DNA of 64,000 bases from Flavobacterium hankyongi. GTDB lineage: Bacteria > Bacteroidota > Bacteroidia > Flavobacteriales > Flavobacteriaceae. Below the pieces are notes generated by a model. That model had not been told where the DNA came from, searched no databases, and saw nothing but the letters and a program-made list of their open reading frames with translations. Shown one piece after another: positions 38,161 to 47,788 of the stretch; the first letter of the stretch is position 1; every line of letters starts with the position of its first letter. A program made the translations under genes and the position numbers. The stretch is taken from the NCBI RefSeq assembly GCF_036840915.1, contig NZ_CP085725.1:3286001-3350000 (forward strand), written 5' to 3'.

Positions 38161-39354
38161 ATGAGAATACTTTTTTTAGCTTTAACTTTTCCTAAAATTG
38201 GACACGGAGGTAATCTTTATACAGATTTAATGGAAGAATTTTGTGACCAAGGACATGAAGTTTTTGTTGTTGCCCCCTCTATTGATGAAAATGAAACTGG
38301 ATTAATAGATGAAGGAGGAATTAAAGTATTGAGGGTAAAAACAATGTCATTGTTGAATGTTGGAGCTGTCAAAAAAGGTTTAGCTAATTTATTATTGCCT
38401 TTTCAATATAAGAAAGCGATAAAAAACCATTTTAAATCAGAAATTATTCCAGATTTAATAATAATGCCTACTCCACCTATAAGTCTTGTTACTGTAGCTA
38501 CTTGGTTGAAAAAAAAGAGTAATGCAAAAGTCTATCTGATTTTGAGAGATATTTTTCCACAAAATGCTGTTGATTTAGGGATGATGAAAAAAGGAGGTTT
38601 TTTGTATCGTATTTTTAGACAAAAAGAAAGAAAGCTCTATGAGATTTCAGATAGTATTGGTTGTATGTCACAGGGGAATATTGATTATGTAAAAAAGTAT
38701 AATCCAGAGGTTGCAATATCAAAGCTCCATTTGTTGCCAAATTGGCAAAAGGAAATTTTGCTAAATCCCGAAAATAGAGCTTCATTAAGAGAAAAATATG
38801 GCTTTGATGATTATTTTGTAGTTATTTTCGGGGGAAATATTGGACTTCCTCAGAAATTAGAAAACATACTTAAAGTTGCAAAATTGTACAATGGGAACGA
38901 TAATGTACTTTTTTTTATTGTTGGTCAAGGGACAGAAAAAGAAAGAATTGATGCTCTATCAAAGCAAATGAATTTAAAAAATGTTGTGATAAAAGACTCT
39001 TTACCACGTGAGGATTATCAAAATATTATTTCAGCTGCTGATTGTGGCTTAATTTCTCTCAGTGAAAAATTCACTATACCTAACATTCCGTCTAAGTCTT
39101 TAAGCTATTTTAATGCAAAAATTCCTGTTTTAGCAGCAATTGATAAAAATACTGATTATGGTTTTTTGATTCAAGAACAAATAAGAGGAGGGGTTTGGGC
39201 TCCTTCAAATGAACCATTAAAAATTAAAGAAAAAATAGATTTTTTAAGAGCAAATCCGCAACTTTGTACATCTATGGGAGAAAATGGGTATGAGTATTTT
39301 ATTAATGAGGTTACTCCAAAGCATAGTTATGAAAGGATAATGAATCATGTATAA
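38161..39354 (+). CDS. Glycosyltransferase family 4 (WbuB-like, probable L-FucNAc transferase)
   Basis: 397 residues, GT-B fold. N-terminal FLALTFPKIGHGGNLYTDLMEEF and the central RDIFPQNAVDLGMMKKGG are typical of WbuB/WbnH-like enzymes. The C-terminal donor domain has FGGNIGLPQKLENIL and VKDSLPREDY-like segments. WbuB adds FucNAc in E. coli O26, and this gene follows fnlABC directly, so L-FucNAc is the likely donor. It overlaps the next gene by 8 nt. Confidence 0.8.
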   Translation: MRILFLALTFPKIGHGGNLYTDLMEEFCDQGHEVFVVAPSIDENETGLIDEGGIKVLRVKTMSLLNVGAVKKGLANLLLPFQYKKAIKNHFKSEIIPDLIIMPTPPISLVTVATWLKKKSNAKVYLILRDIFPQNAVDLGMMKKGGFLYRIFRQKERKLYEISDSIGCMSQGNIDYVKKYNPEVAISKLHLLPNWQKEILLNPENRASLREKYGFDDYFVVIFGGNIGLPQKLENILKVAKLYNGNDNVLFFIVGQGTEKERIDALSKQMNLKNVVIKDSLPREDYQNIISAADCGLISLSEKFTIPNIPSKSLSYFNAKIPVLAAIDKNTDYGFLIQEQIRGGVWAPSNEPLKIKEKIDFLRANPQLCTSMGENGYEYFINEVTPKHSYERIMNHV

Positions 39355-39952
39355 TTTTTTTGTCAAACGTTTTTTAGATTTTATTTTAGCTTTGATTGGC
39401 TTGATTTTACTTTCGCCAGTTCTTTTTTTGATAACTGTCCTACTTTTTTTTGCCAATCAAGGAAAACCCTTTTTTATACAACGTCGTCCTGGTAAAAATT
39501 GTGAAGTTTTTTCCATAATTAAATTCAAGACAATGAATGATAAAAAAGACGAAGAAGGTAAACTACTTCATGATTCGGAAAGATTAACGCCTATAGGGAA
39601 ATTTGTTAGAAAAACATCTCTGGATGAAATTCCTCAATTAATTAATGTTCTTAAAGGAGACATGAGTTTAGTAGGGCCTAGACCATTATTAACAGACTAT
39701 GTTCATCTTTATAATGATTTTCAAAATAGAAGACATGAAGTGAAACCAGGGATTACAGGATGGGCTCAAGTTAATGGAAGGAATGCTATTTCTTGGGATC
39801 AAAAATTTGCTTATGATGTTTGGTATGTAGATCATTGTAATTTTTTAACTGATTTTAAGATAATAGTAAAGACTTTTTTGAAAGTATTAAAAAAAGAAGG
39901 TGTAAACGCTGCTGATTCAGCAACTATTGAGCCTTTTACAGGATATAATTGA
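39347..39952 (+). CDS. Undecaprenyl-phosphate sugar-1-phosphate transferase (PglC-like)
   Basis: 201 residues, the small monotopic phosphoglycosyltransferase type with one N-terminal hydrophobic helix (FLDFILALIGLILLSPVLFLI). The conserved core is present: QRRPGKNCEVFSIIKFKTM, the catalytic acidic pair in SLDEIPQLINVLKGDMSLVGPRP, and KPGITGWAQVNGRN. It initiates the repeat unit on undecaprenyl phosphate. With pglD-, pglE- and pglF-like genes downstream, diNAcBac-1-phosphate is the expected substrate. Confidence 0.9.
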   Translation: MYNFFVKRFLDFILALIGLILLSPVLFLITVLLFFANQGKPFFIQRRPGKNCEVFSIIKFKTMNDKKDEEGKLLHDSERLTPIGKFVRKTSLDEIPQLINVLKGDMSLVGPRPLLTDYVHLYNDFQNRRHEVKPGITGWAQVNGRNAISWDQKFAYDVWYVDHCNFLTDFKIIVKTFLKVLKKEGVNAADSATIEPFTGYN

Positions 39953-39960
39953 TTTTGATT

Positions 39961-40611
39961 ATGGAGAAAATTGTTATTGTTGGAGCTGGAGGATTTGGCC
40001 GTGAAGTAAAAATAATTATAGATGCAATCAATGAGATAGAAAGGAAATATGAATTTTTAGGATTCTATGATGATGGTTTTGCTTTAGATACATTAGTAAA
40101 TGGGTTCCCAGTTTTGGGAGGAATTGCAGATTTGAATTCTGTCTCAGATTCGATAAGTGTAGCTGTTGCTATTGGTAATCCTATTGTTAAGTCTAAATTG
40201 TTAAGTCAGTTGTCTAATAATAAGTTAACTTTTCCAACACTTATCCATCCATCAGCAATAATTTCTAAAGATTATGTTGTAATCGAAAAAGGGTGTATTA
40301 TATGTGCTGGAAATATTATAACTTGTAATATTAAAATTGAAAAATTTACAATTCTAAATTTATTTTGTACGGTTGGTCATGACACAATCATTGGAGCCTA
40401 TTCATCTTTTATGCCATCTGTAAATATATCTGGTGAAGTAAAAATAGGCGAGTGTGTTTATGTAGGTACAGGAGCAAAAATAATTAATCAATTACATATA
40501 GGAAACGGAACAATTGTTGGTGCTGGAGCTGTAGTTTCAAAAAGTTTACCTGAAAATTGTACAGCAGTTGGTATTCCGGCAAAACCTATAAAATTTCATA
40601 CCAATGAATAA
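39961..40611 (+). CDS. pglD: UDP-4-amino-sugar N-acetyltransferase (PglD-like)
   Basis: 216 residues from the ATG at 39961; the in-frame TTG at 39949 overlaps the previous stop and is less likely. The N-terminal nucleotide-binding part (KIVIVGAGGFGREVKIII) is followed by a left-handed beta-helix of hexapeptide repeats with the catalytic His in FCTVGHDTIIG and the end VGAGAVVSKSLPENCTAVGIPAKPIK. It acetylates the 4-amino group to give UDP-diNAcBac. It overlaps pglE by 8 nt. Confidence 0.88.
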   Translation: MEKIVIVGAGGFGREVKIIIDAINEIERKYEFLGFYDDGFALDTLVNGFPVLGGIADLNSVSDSISVAVAIGNPIVKSKLLSQLSNNKLTFPTLIHPSAIISKDYVVIEKGCIICAGNIITCNIKIEKFTILNLFCTVGHDTIIGAYSSFMPSVNISGEVKIGECVYVGTGAKIINQLHIGNGTIVGAGAVVSKSLPENCTAVGIPAKPIKFHTNE

Positions 40612-41728
40612 TTCAAAAATATGGCTTTCCTCACCGCACATGGGAGGAAATGAACAAAAATATGTGCAAGAAGCATTTGATACTAATTGGGTTGCACCAT
40701 TGGGGCCTAATGTTAATGGTTTTGAAATTGATTTAGAGACTTATCTTGGGGAAAATGTTCATGTTGCAGCACTGAGCTCAGGAACAGCTGCTTTGCATTT
40801 AGCACTTATTCTTCTTGATGTTAAGCAAGATGATGAGGTTATTTGTCAAAGTATGACATTTTCGGCTTCAGCAAATCCTATTGCTTATTTGAGAGCTACG
40901 CCTGTTTTTATTGATAGCGAACGTGAAACTTGGAATATGTGCCCAATTGCTTTGGAAGAAGCTATAGTTGATCGAATTGCAAAAGGCAAGAAACCAAAGG
41001 CAATAATTGCGGTTCATTTATATGGCATGCCTTTTAAGTACGATGAAATCAAAACGATTTCTCAAAAATATCAAATTCCAATAGTTGAAGATAGTGCAGA
41101 GGCTCTTGGAAGTACATATAAAGGAAAAAAATGTGGGACTTTTGGAGATATCAGTATTTTATCATTCAATGGAAATAAAATTATCACAACTTCTGGTGGA
41201 GGTGCTTTAGTCGCAAAAACTAAAGAGTTAAAAGATGAAGTAGTTTTTCTTTCTACTCAAGCAAGAGATAATGCACCACATTATCAACATTCACATATTG
41301 GTTATAATTATAGAATGAGTAATATATGTGCTGGTATTGGTAGAGGTCAAATGGAGGTTTTGGATGAACATGTAGCCTTAAGAAGAGAGAATCACTATTT
41401 TTATTTGAATTTTTTTAAAGAAAAAGAAGGGGTAAATGTTCTATTTGAGCCTACACAGGATTATTTTTCAAATCATTGGTTAAGTGCCATTGAGCTTGAT
41501 TCTTACGAAAAGAGAGAAGCTCTTAGATTAGCTTTTGAAGCAGAGAATATAGAAACACGTCCACTATGGAAACCTATGCATTTACAGCCTGTTTTTTCAA
41601 ACTGCCCTTACTATGGTAGTGATGTGTCAGAAAAGTTGTTCGACAAGGGACTGTGTTTGCCTTCAGGATCAAATTTAAAAGAGGAAGAAAAAAACAGGAT
41701 AAAAGCCGTTTTAGAACTATTTTTTTAG
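40604..41728 (+). CDS. pglE: DegT/DnrJ/EryC1 aminotransferase (PglE-like)
   Basis: 374 residues. It begins KIWLSSPHMGGNEQKYVQEAF and carries ALSSGTAALHLAL, VEDSAEALGSTYKGKKCGTFG and the PLP-binding Lys in SFNGNKIITTSGGGA. The closeness to PglD and PglF homologues identifies it as the UDP-4-amino-4,6-dideoxy-GlcNAc transaminase of bacillosamine synthesis. A 97-nt gap with AAGCTT/TTTTAGC words follows. Confidence 0.9.
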   Translation: MNNSKIWLSSPHMGGNEQKYVQEAFDTNWVAPLGPNVNGFEIDLETYLGENVHVAALSSGTAALHLALILLDVKQDDEVICQSMTFSASANPIAYLRATPVFIDSERETWNMCPIALEEAIVDRIAKGKKPKAIIAVHLYGMPFKYDEIKTISQKYQIPIVEDSAEALGSTYKGKKCGTFGDISILSFNGNKIITTSGGGALVAKTKELKDEVVFLSTQARDNAPHYQHSHIGYNYRMSNICAGIGRGQMEVLDEHVALRRENHYFYLNFFKEKEGVNVLFEPTQDYFSNHWLSAIELDSYEKREALRLAFEAENIETRPLWKPMHLQPVFSNCPYYGSDVSEKLFDKGLCLPSGSNLKEEEKNRIKAVLELFF

Positions 41729-41825
41729 TATTTTGCGATCCTCTTTTAAGCTTCTTTTAGCTTTTATAAGTTATTTGTTAGAAGTGATTTAAGTGTTTTG
41801 AAGATGCATTTTAAATGTTAATGTT

Positions 41826-43802
41826 TTGGATATAGAGGAAAGAGCTACTATAAAATCAGTATTGAAGCAAGTGCTTAGGTTTAACCCTAGAAATGGATTT
41901 AATCTTAAAAATTTAGGTTATTTACCAAGATGGGTTATACTTTTATTGGATATTGTTGCCATAACATTTTCAGGCTCTGTTACTTTTTATCTCTTTAAGG
42001 GTATTGGGTTAGAGTACTTTAATTCTACTCATGAAGCACTTAAGATTGTTTTATATTTTGGCTTTAATATTTTCTTTTTTTGGTGGTTTAAAACATATTC
42101 AGGTATTATAAGGCATTCTTCTTTTATAGATGCAATAAAAATATTCTTTTCACAAGTAACTACTTTTGCCTTCTTAGGATTAATTAATTTAGGTTATTCG
42201 TTTTTTTTTAAAGAAAATATTTTTTTGACAACAGCATTGTTGATTAATATAATTTTTTCGTTTTGCCTGTTGTTTTTGTACAGAGTCTTAGTAAAGCAAA
42301 TTTTTGAAGTTTATTTTAAAGGAATTCAAGCAGCAAATCTTGTAAATGCTATTGTTTACGGAGCAGATGCTAACGCAATTTCAGTTTCAAACGCATTGCA
42401 ATCTGAAACTCCTACACGATTTAAACTTTTAGGTTTTATTGATAAATACAGTTTAAATGAATCTAAACAAATTTTAGGATTACCCATTATTAATCAGAAG
42501 AAGAGGATTTCAGTTATAATGCGCTCGTTAAATGCTGAAGCATTAATTATTGCTGATAAAGGACTTTCTAAAGAAGAACAATTAGCAATTGTTGATGAAT
42601 GTTTAGAACATAATTTAAAAGTTTATACCGTTCCACTAATTAGCAATTGGGAAAATCAAAAAGAAATTTCTCAAAAAATTAAAAGTTTTCAGATTGAAGA
42701 TTTATTAGATAGAAAACCTATTGTTTTAGACAATAGAAGTATATCATCTCAAATTAAAAATAAAACTATTTTAATTACAGGAGCAGCAGGTTCTATAGGA
42801 AGTGAAATTGTACGTCAAGTAATAGATTTTAATCCTGCAACGCTTATAGTATTAGATCAGGCAGAAACTCCTTTGCACGATTTATCTTTAGAGCTCCAAA
42901 AAATGAGTATTGCTACTAATGTGGTTTCTGTGATTGCTGATATACGAGATAAAGTTGGTTTAGAAAAAATATTTGATCTTTATCGTCCCAATCTTATATA
43001 CCATGCGGCAGCATACAAGCATGTTCCGTTAATGGAAGAAAACCCATCTCAAGCTATTTTTACAAACGTTATGGGAACAAGAAACCTAGCTGATTTGTCG
43101 ATACAGTTTGGTGTTGAAAGGTTTGTAATGGTTTCCACAGATAAAGCAGTAAATCCTAGTAATGTAATGGGCGCTAGTAAGAGAATTGCAGAAAAATATG
43201 TCCAGTCATTGTATTTTGATGAATTAAAAGGGAATACTGATACTACAAAATTTATTACTACAAGATTTGGAAATGTTCTAGGGTCAAATGGGTCTGTCGT
43301 TCCTTTATTTTCTAAACAAATTTCTGAAGGAGGACCAGTAACGATTACTCATAAAGAAATTATTAGATATTTTATGACCATACCAGAAGCTTGTCAATTG
43401 GTTTTAGAAGCTGGGGCTATGGGTAATGGTGGTGAAATTTATATTTTTGATATGGGTAAACCAGTTAAAATATATGATTTAGCAAAAAAAATGATTCGTT
43501 TAGCAGGTTACATACCTGATAAAGATATTAAAATAAAGGAAGTTGGTCTTAGGCCAGGAGAAAAGCTGTATGAGGAGCTTTTGAATGATAATTCGAAAAC
43601 CTTGCCAACTCACCACGAAAAAATAATGGTCGCGCAAGAAGAAATAGATGCTCATTATAATGTTAAAGCATCTATTTTAGAAATTCTAAAAGCATCTGCA
43701 CAATATAATAATCATCTTGTAGTTTCCAAGATGAAAGAATTAGTACCCGAATTTAAAAGTCTAAATTCGATTTTCGAAATTTTAGACAAAAAAGTTAATT
43801 AA
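41826..43802 (+). CDS. pglF: UDP-GlcNAc 4,6-dehydratase, membrane type (PglF/CapD-like)
   Basis: 658 residues. Four N-terminal membrane segments (residues about 35-155), a CoA-binding-like Rossmann part and then the dehydratase domain: TGAAGSIGSEIVRQV, HAAAYKHVPLMEENP, the catalytic VSTDKAVNPSNVMGASKR and RPGEKLYEELL. It makes the 4-keto-6-deoxy sugar used by PglE. No ATG or GTG exists between the upstream in-frame stop at 41799 and the conserved membrane region, so the start is probably the TTG at 41826. Confidence 0.9.
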   Translation: MDIEERATIKSVLKQVLRFNPRNGFNLKNLGYLPRWVILLLDIVAITFSGSVTFYLFKGIGLEYFNSTHEALKIVLYFGFNIFFFWWFKTYSGIIRHSSFIDAIKIFFSQVTTFAFLGLINLGYSFFFKENIFLTTALLINIIFSFCLLFLYRVLVKQIFEVYFKGIQAANLVNAIVYGADANAISVSNALQSETPTRFKLLGFIDKYSLNESKQILGLPIINQKKRISVIMRSLNAEALIIADKGLSKEEQLAIVDECLEHNLKVYTVPLISNWENQKEISQKIKSFQIEDLLDRKPIVLDNRSISSQIKNKTILITGAAGSIGSEIVRQVIDFNPATLIVLDQAETPLHDLSLELQKMSIATNVVSVIADIRDKVGLEKIFDLYRPNLIYHAAAYKHVPLMEENPSQAIFTNVMGTRNLADLSIQFGVERFVMVSTDKAVNPSNVMGASKRIAEKYVQSLYFDELKGNTDTTKFITTRFGNVLGSNGSVVPLFSKQISEGGPVTITHKEIIRYFMTIPEACQLVLEAGAMGNGGEIYIFDMGKPVKIYDLAKKMIRLAGYIPDKDIKIKEVGLRPGEKLYEELLNDNSKTLPTHHEKIMVAQEEIDAHYNVKASILEILKASAQYNNHLVVSKMKELVPEFKSLNSIFEILDKKVN

Positions 43803-43807
43803 TAATT

Positions 43808-44602
43808 ATGATTAGATTGCCCAAAATTGTTGGTTCAACAATGCTGTTACTTGCTTTATTTTTAATAAGCAGTTGCAGTCAACAAAAAAAGATTACCTAC
43901 TTTCAAAACATTGATCAGATTTCAGAATTTAATGGTTCAAGTTTTGAACCAACTATTCAACCAGATGACTTATTGATGATTATTGTATCTGCGCCAGACC
44001 AAGAAGCAGCATCTCCATTTAATCTTACAACAGAGAATATTCCAACGGTTATAGGACAAGCAAATATGGCACAACGTCAACAGCAATTATATTTAGTTGA
44101 TAAAAATGGAACAATTGATTTTCCAGTTCTAGGGTCGATTAATGTTGGAGGAGTGACAAAAACAGAAGTTGTAAAATTGTTAAAAGATAAATTACTCCAA
44201 TATGTTAAAAACCCCATAGTAAATATGCGTATTATGAATTATAAGATAACGGTATACGGTGAGGTAGTAAAGCCTGGAAGTTATTCTGTATCTTCTGAAA
44301 GAATTACAATTACTGAAGCTTTAAGTATGGCAGGGGACTTAACTATTTATGGAAAAAGAAACAATATAATAGTTGTAAGAGAAATAAATGGGAAAAAAAC
44401 TGTTGGAAGAGTAGATATAACTAAAGCAGATTTTATTAATTCTCCATTTTATTATTTATCTCAAAATGACTTAGTGTATGTAGAGCCGAATAAGGCAAAA
44501 AGTAGCTCGTCAACATTTAATCAAAATACATCTGTTTGGATAGCAATAGCCTCATTGGTTTCATCAGCTGTTTTCTCTATACTTCTAATTAATAAAAATT
44601 AA
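43808..44602 (+). CDS. Polysaccharide export outer-membrane lipoprotein (Wza-like), copy 2
   Basis: 264 residues. The lipoprotein signal ends in the lipobox LISSC (Cys23). The Poly_export domain (FEPTIQPDDLLMIIVSAPDQ, GTIDFPVLGSINVGGVTKTEVV) and an SLBB-like segment (YGEVVKPGSYSVSSERITI) are followed by a C-terminal hydrophobic helix. It is the second such protein in the locus and differs clearly from copy 1. It is 5 nt after pglF and 8 nt before the second BY-kinase. Confidence 0.9.
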   Translation: MIRLPKIVGSTMLLLALFLISSCSQQKKITYFQNIDQISEFNGSSFEPTIQPDDLLMIIVSAPDQEAASPFNLTTENIPTVIGQANMAQRQQQLYLVDKNGTIDFPVLGSINVGGVTKTEVVKLLKDKLLQYVKNPIVNMRIMNYKITVYGEVVKPGSYSVSSERITITEALSMAGDLTIYGKRNNIIVVREINGKKTVGRVDITKADFINSPFYYLSQNDLVYVEPNKAKSSSSTFNQNTSVWIAIASLVSSAVFSILLINKN

Positions 44603-44610
44603 AAGGAATT

Positions 44611-46983
44611 ATGCAGCATAAAATAGACAATACTGACGAGAATAGCGGAAACTTAAGAGATTTGTTTTATAAATATTTAATTCATTGGAAATGGTTTTTG
44701 TTGAGCATTTTTGCTTTTCTGATTTTATCTAAAATTTATTTACGTTATTCTATTCCAATTTATAAATCGTCTGCAAGTATTTTAATTAAAGATGATCAAT
44801 CAGGAGGGTTGGCCTCAGAGTTGTCTGCTTTTCAGGATATAGGCTTGTTTTCAGGTCCTAAAAATCGTATTGTGGATGAGATAGAGGTATTAAAATCTAG
44901 ACAATTAATTGAGAAAACAATCAAAGAAGGTGAGTTTAATATTAACTATGTAGCTGAAGGTCGTATAAAGTCATCAGATGTGTATGGTAAAAATCAAGTT
45001 AAAGTATCTTTTTTAAATAAAAAGGAACGTTTGTACGTAACTGATACTGTTTTCAGTGTTGATGTTATTTCAGGTAATCAGTTTGATTTATTCGACAAAG
45101 AAAGTAACAAAATAGGTCGATATTCTTTTGGACAAAAAATACATTCAAAAAGATTAGGAGATTTTATAGTTCAAAAAAATGTTGTCTTTGACGATTATGA
45201 TGAGCCAGAACCATTAAAAAAAAGAAAGACTATTATTGAAATATCAAATCTTGCGACTTGTTCCAATGATTTTAAAAATAGGTTGAATGTTGAAACGCTA
45301 TCAAAATTCGCAAATGTAGTTGAAATATCAATAACAGATCGTGTAAGTGATAAAGCTGAAGATTTTTTAGATAAATTGATTGAAATATATAACAGGGATG
45401 CGATTAATGATAAGAATCTTATATCCGAGAAAACTGCTAAATTTATTAATGAAAGATTAGTTATTATAACCGAAGAGCTTGGAAACATTGAAAAAGATGC
45501 TGAGGGTTACAAAATAAAGAATAAAATTACTGATCTTCCATCAGAAGCTGAACTTAATTTAAGATCAGCGAATGAATTTAAAACAGAAGAAATCTCTGTA
45601 GAAACTCAAGTAAAAGTAGTTGATATGATGATCCGTTATTTGAAATCAAATAGCGAATCAGATGTTATACCTGCAAATATAATTCCTTCAGATAATAATT
45701 CATCACAACTAATTGGAGATTATAATAATTTAGTTGTTGAAAGAGATAGAATTTTGAAGAGTTCAACAAAAGAAAATCCTTTAGTTATAAGATTAGATGA
45801 TAAAATTAATGCTCTCAAAAATAATATTAATGAAAGTCTCTTAAGGTTAAAAGGGTCTTTATCTGTTAAAAATAATGATATACGTAACCAAGGGAATATT
45901 TTAGGGAATAGAATATCTAAAATACCAAAACAAGAAAGAGAATTTAGAAATATATTTAGACAGCAACAAATTAAGGAAGAGCTTTATTTGTATTTGTTTA
46001 AAAAGAGAGAAGAAACTGCAATTGCACTTGCAGGAACTGCCCCAAATTCAAAAGTCGTTGATAAGGCCTATTCCACAGGAATACCAGTTTCGCCAAAAGG
46101 AAGTTTAGTTTATCTAGTAGGATTAATGATGGGAGTATTAATACCTTTTGCAATTATATATTTGAAAAATTTAATGGATACTAAAGTTAAAGATAGACAT
46201 GATCTAGATTGGCTAGGTATTCCTTTTGTTGGCGACGTACCTCATTCAGATTCAAATAACGAAATTATTCAATCGGATAGTAGAACAAGTTCTGCAGAAG
46301 CCATTAGAATTGTTAGGACTAATCTAGAGTTCATACTCAATAATGTTAGTACTGATAAAGCTAAAACTATATTTCTTACATCGACAGTTCCAAAAGAAGG
46401 TAAAACTTTCATTACGATGAATCTAGCAGCTACTATTGCTATTTCTGGTAAAAAAGTTTTGTTAATTGGTATGGATATACGTAATCCAAAGTTGGATGAA
46501 TATGTTAGTTTGCCAGGCAGAGGTTTAACAAATTATTTATCAACTAATGGAGCAGATATCCATGATTATATTGTTAAGCAGAAAGGATATGAATGTTTTG
46601 ATATAATACCTGCTGGAGTTATTCCTCCAAATCCTGCTGAATTACTAATGAGTAAGAAAGTAGAATTAATGTTTGAGGATCTTAAAAAAGAATATGATTA
46701 TATAATTGTAGACACTGCTCCTGTAAGTTTAGTAACTGATACTCTCTTAATCTCCAAGAATGCAGATTCTTTTATTTATGTGGTGAGAGCTAATTATTTA
46801 CACAAACCGATGCTAAAAACTTTAGAAGTTTTACATAGAGAAAATAAATTACCTAATTTATGTGTGTTATTAAACGATACTGATACCATTAATGGTTATG
46901 GATACGGTTATGGTTATGGAGTTGAGGTTGAAAATAAACCTTGGTATAAAAAGTTATTTAGCTATATTCCGTTTATAGGATAA
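44611..46983 (+). CDS. Wzc-like co-polymerase / bacterial tyrosine kinase, copy 2
   Basis: 790 residues. Wzz-type N-terminus with a TM at about 27-45, a long coiled-coil periplasmic part, a second TM near 500-520, then the BY-kinase: Walker A STVPKEGKT (about 591-599), Walker A' VLLIGMDIRNPKL and Walker B YIIVDTAPVS. Four Tyr-Gly pairs follow near residue 763. It ends the locus; a terminator and the convergent CpsB-type phosphatase gene follow. Confidence 0.92.
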   Translation: MQHKIDNTDENSGNLRDLFYKYLIHWKWFLLSIFAFLILSKIYLRYSIPIYKSSASILIKDDQSGGLASELSAFQDIGLFSGPKNRIVDEIEVLKSRQLIEKTIKEGEFNINYVAEGRIKSSDVYGKNQVKVSFLNKKERLYVTDTVFSVDVISGNQFDLFDKESNKIGRYSFGQKIHSKRLGDFIVQKNVVFDDYDEPEPLKKRKTIIEISNLATCSNDFKNRLNVETLSKFANVVEISITDRVSDKAEDFLDKLIEIYNRDAINDKNLISEKTAKFINERLVIITEELGNIEKDAEGYKIKNKITDLPSEAELNLRSANEFKTEEISVETQVKVVDMMIRYLKSNSESDVIPANIIPSDNNSSQLIGDYNNLVVERDRILKSSTKENPLVIRLDDKINALKNNINESLLRLKGSLSVKNNDIRNQGNILGNRISKIPKQEREFRNIFRQQQIKEELYLYLFKKREETAIALAGTAPNSKVVDKAYSTGIPVSPKGSLVYLVGLMMGVLIPFAIIYLKNLMDTKVKDRHDLDWLGIPFVGDVPHSDSNNEIIQSDSRTSSAEAIRIVRTNLEFILNNVSTDKAKTIFLTSTVPKEGKTFITMNLAATIAISGKKVLLIGMDIRNPKLDEYVSLPGRGLTNYLSTNGADIHDYIVKQKGYECFDIIPAGVIPPNPAELLMSKKVELMFEDLKKEYDYIIVDTAPVSLVTDTLLISKNADSFIYVVRANYLHKPMLKTLEVLHRENKLPNLCVLLNDTDTINGYGYGYGYGVEVENKPWYKKLFSYIPFIG
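46897..46920 (+). repeat. Short Tyr-Gly coding repeat in BY-kinase copy 2
   Basis: Four consecutive Tyr-Gly codon pairs (TATGGA TACGGT TATGGT TATGGA), half as many as in copy 1. Confidence 0.8.
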
Positions 46984-47003
46984 ATTAGATTTTATAAAAA
47001 GAA

Positions 47004-47036
47004 TAAAAAAACCTCTAAGATTAGAGGTTTTTTTTA
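47004..47036 (+). terminator. Bidirectional rho-independent terminator after the polysaccharide locus
   Basis: AAAAAACCTCTAA and TTAGAGGTTTTTT form a strong stem with a GA loop and an A-run before and T-run after, so it can serve both the kinase gene (+) and the phosphatase gene (-). Confidence 0.9.
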
Positions 47037-47049
47037 TTGTAAATATTTT

Positions 47050-47784
47050 TTATTTGAAAAAATTATTGTTTCTAATAACTTCCTCTAATACCTTCGTGTC
47101 TTTAAATAAAACTTTATTTTCAAATGCTTTAATATGTTTTTGATGATGAACATCAGAACCGGCAAAATCATATAAGCCTTTTTCTAGCAATTTCTTAGCT
47201 GTTTCGGTCACTTCATTTCCATAATAGCCTACAGTTGAAAGCATATTCAATTGGAAATAACAGCCAGCATTTTTAAGCTTTTTATATTCGTCAAAATTTT
47301 TGTGATAAAATAAATATCTTTCTGGATGAGCTAAAACAGGTTTGTAACCAGCTACTTGTAAGTCAAAAAGGATGTCATACAAATTAATAGGGGCATTTAG
47401 ATAAGACATTTCAACTAAAACTAAATTGTCTTTTAAAGTCAAAATTTCTCCTTTTTTAAACAATGAAACAAAATGATCATCAATTAAATACTCTGATGCT
47501 GCTTTTAGATTAATAGAGATGTTTTTAGAAGAAAGTAATTCTAAAGTTTCCTTTTCTTTTGCTAGAATTCCATCTTTTGTATTGTCCCAAAATCCAGCGA
47601 AAGTATGAGGTGTGGTGATAAATTTTTTAAAGCCTATTTTTTCTAACTCTGATGTTAAATATTCTGTGTCTTCTATTGTTTTGGCTCCATCATCAATACC
47701 AAAGAGAATGTGGGAATGGATGTCTACATAATTATTAGGTATTATGTCTTTTAAAACTGGCTTAGATTTGAAAAATGATAACAT
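47050..47784 (-). CDS. Tyrosine-protein phosphatase, PHP type (CpsB/YwqE-like)
   Basis: 244 residues of the PHP superfamily. Metal-binding motifs: YVDIHSHILFGIDDGAK at the N-terminus, TTPHTFAGFWDN, LAHPERYLFYH, and FAGSDVHHQKH near the C-terminus. CpsB-type enzymes remove phosphate from the tyrosine tails of Wzc-like kinases. It lies tail to tail with the second Wzc-like gene. A -7 box lies only 4 nt before the ATG. Confidence 0.9.
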   Translation of the reverse strand: MLSFFKSKPVLKDIIPNNYVDIHSHILFGIDDGAKTIEDTEYLTSELEKIGFKKFITTPHTFAGFWDNTKDGILAKEKETLELLSSKNISINLKAASEYLIDDHFVSLFKKGEILTLKDNLVLVEMSYLNAPINLYDILFDLQVAGYKPVLAHPERYLFYHKNFDEYKKLKNAGCYFQLNMLSTVGYYGNEVTETAKKLLEKGLYDFAGSDVHHQKHIKAFENKVLFKDTKVLEEVIRNNNFFK

Positions 47785-47788
47785 GAGT

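Noticed and set aside
20759..46983. Polysaccharide locus as a recent mobile island
   Set aside because: No integrase, transposase, tRNA or flanking direct repeats are visible, and base composition by eye does not differ strongly from the surroundings.
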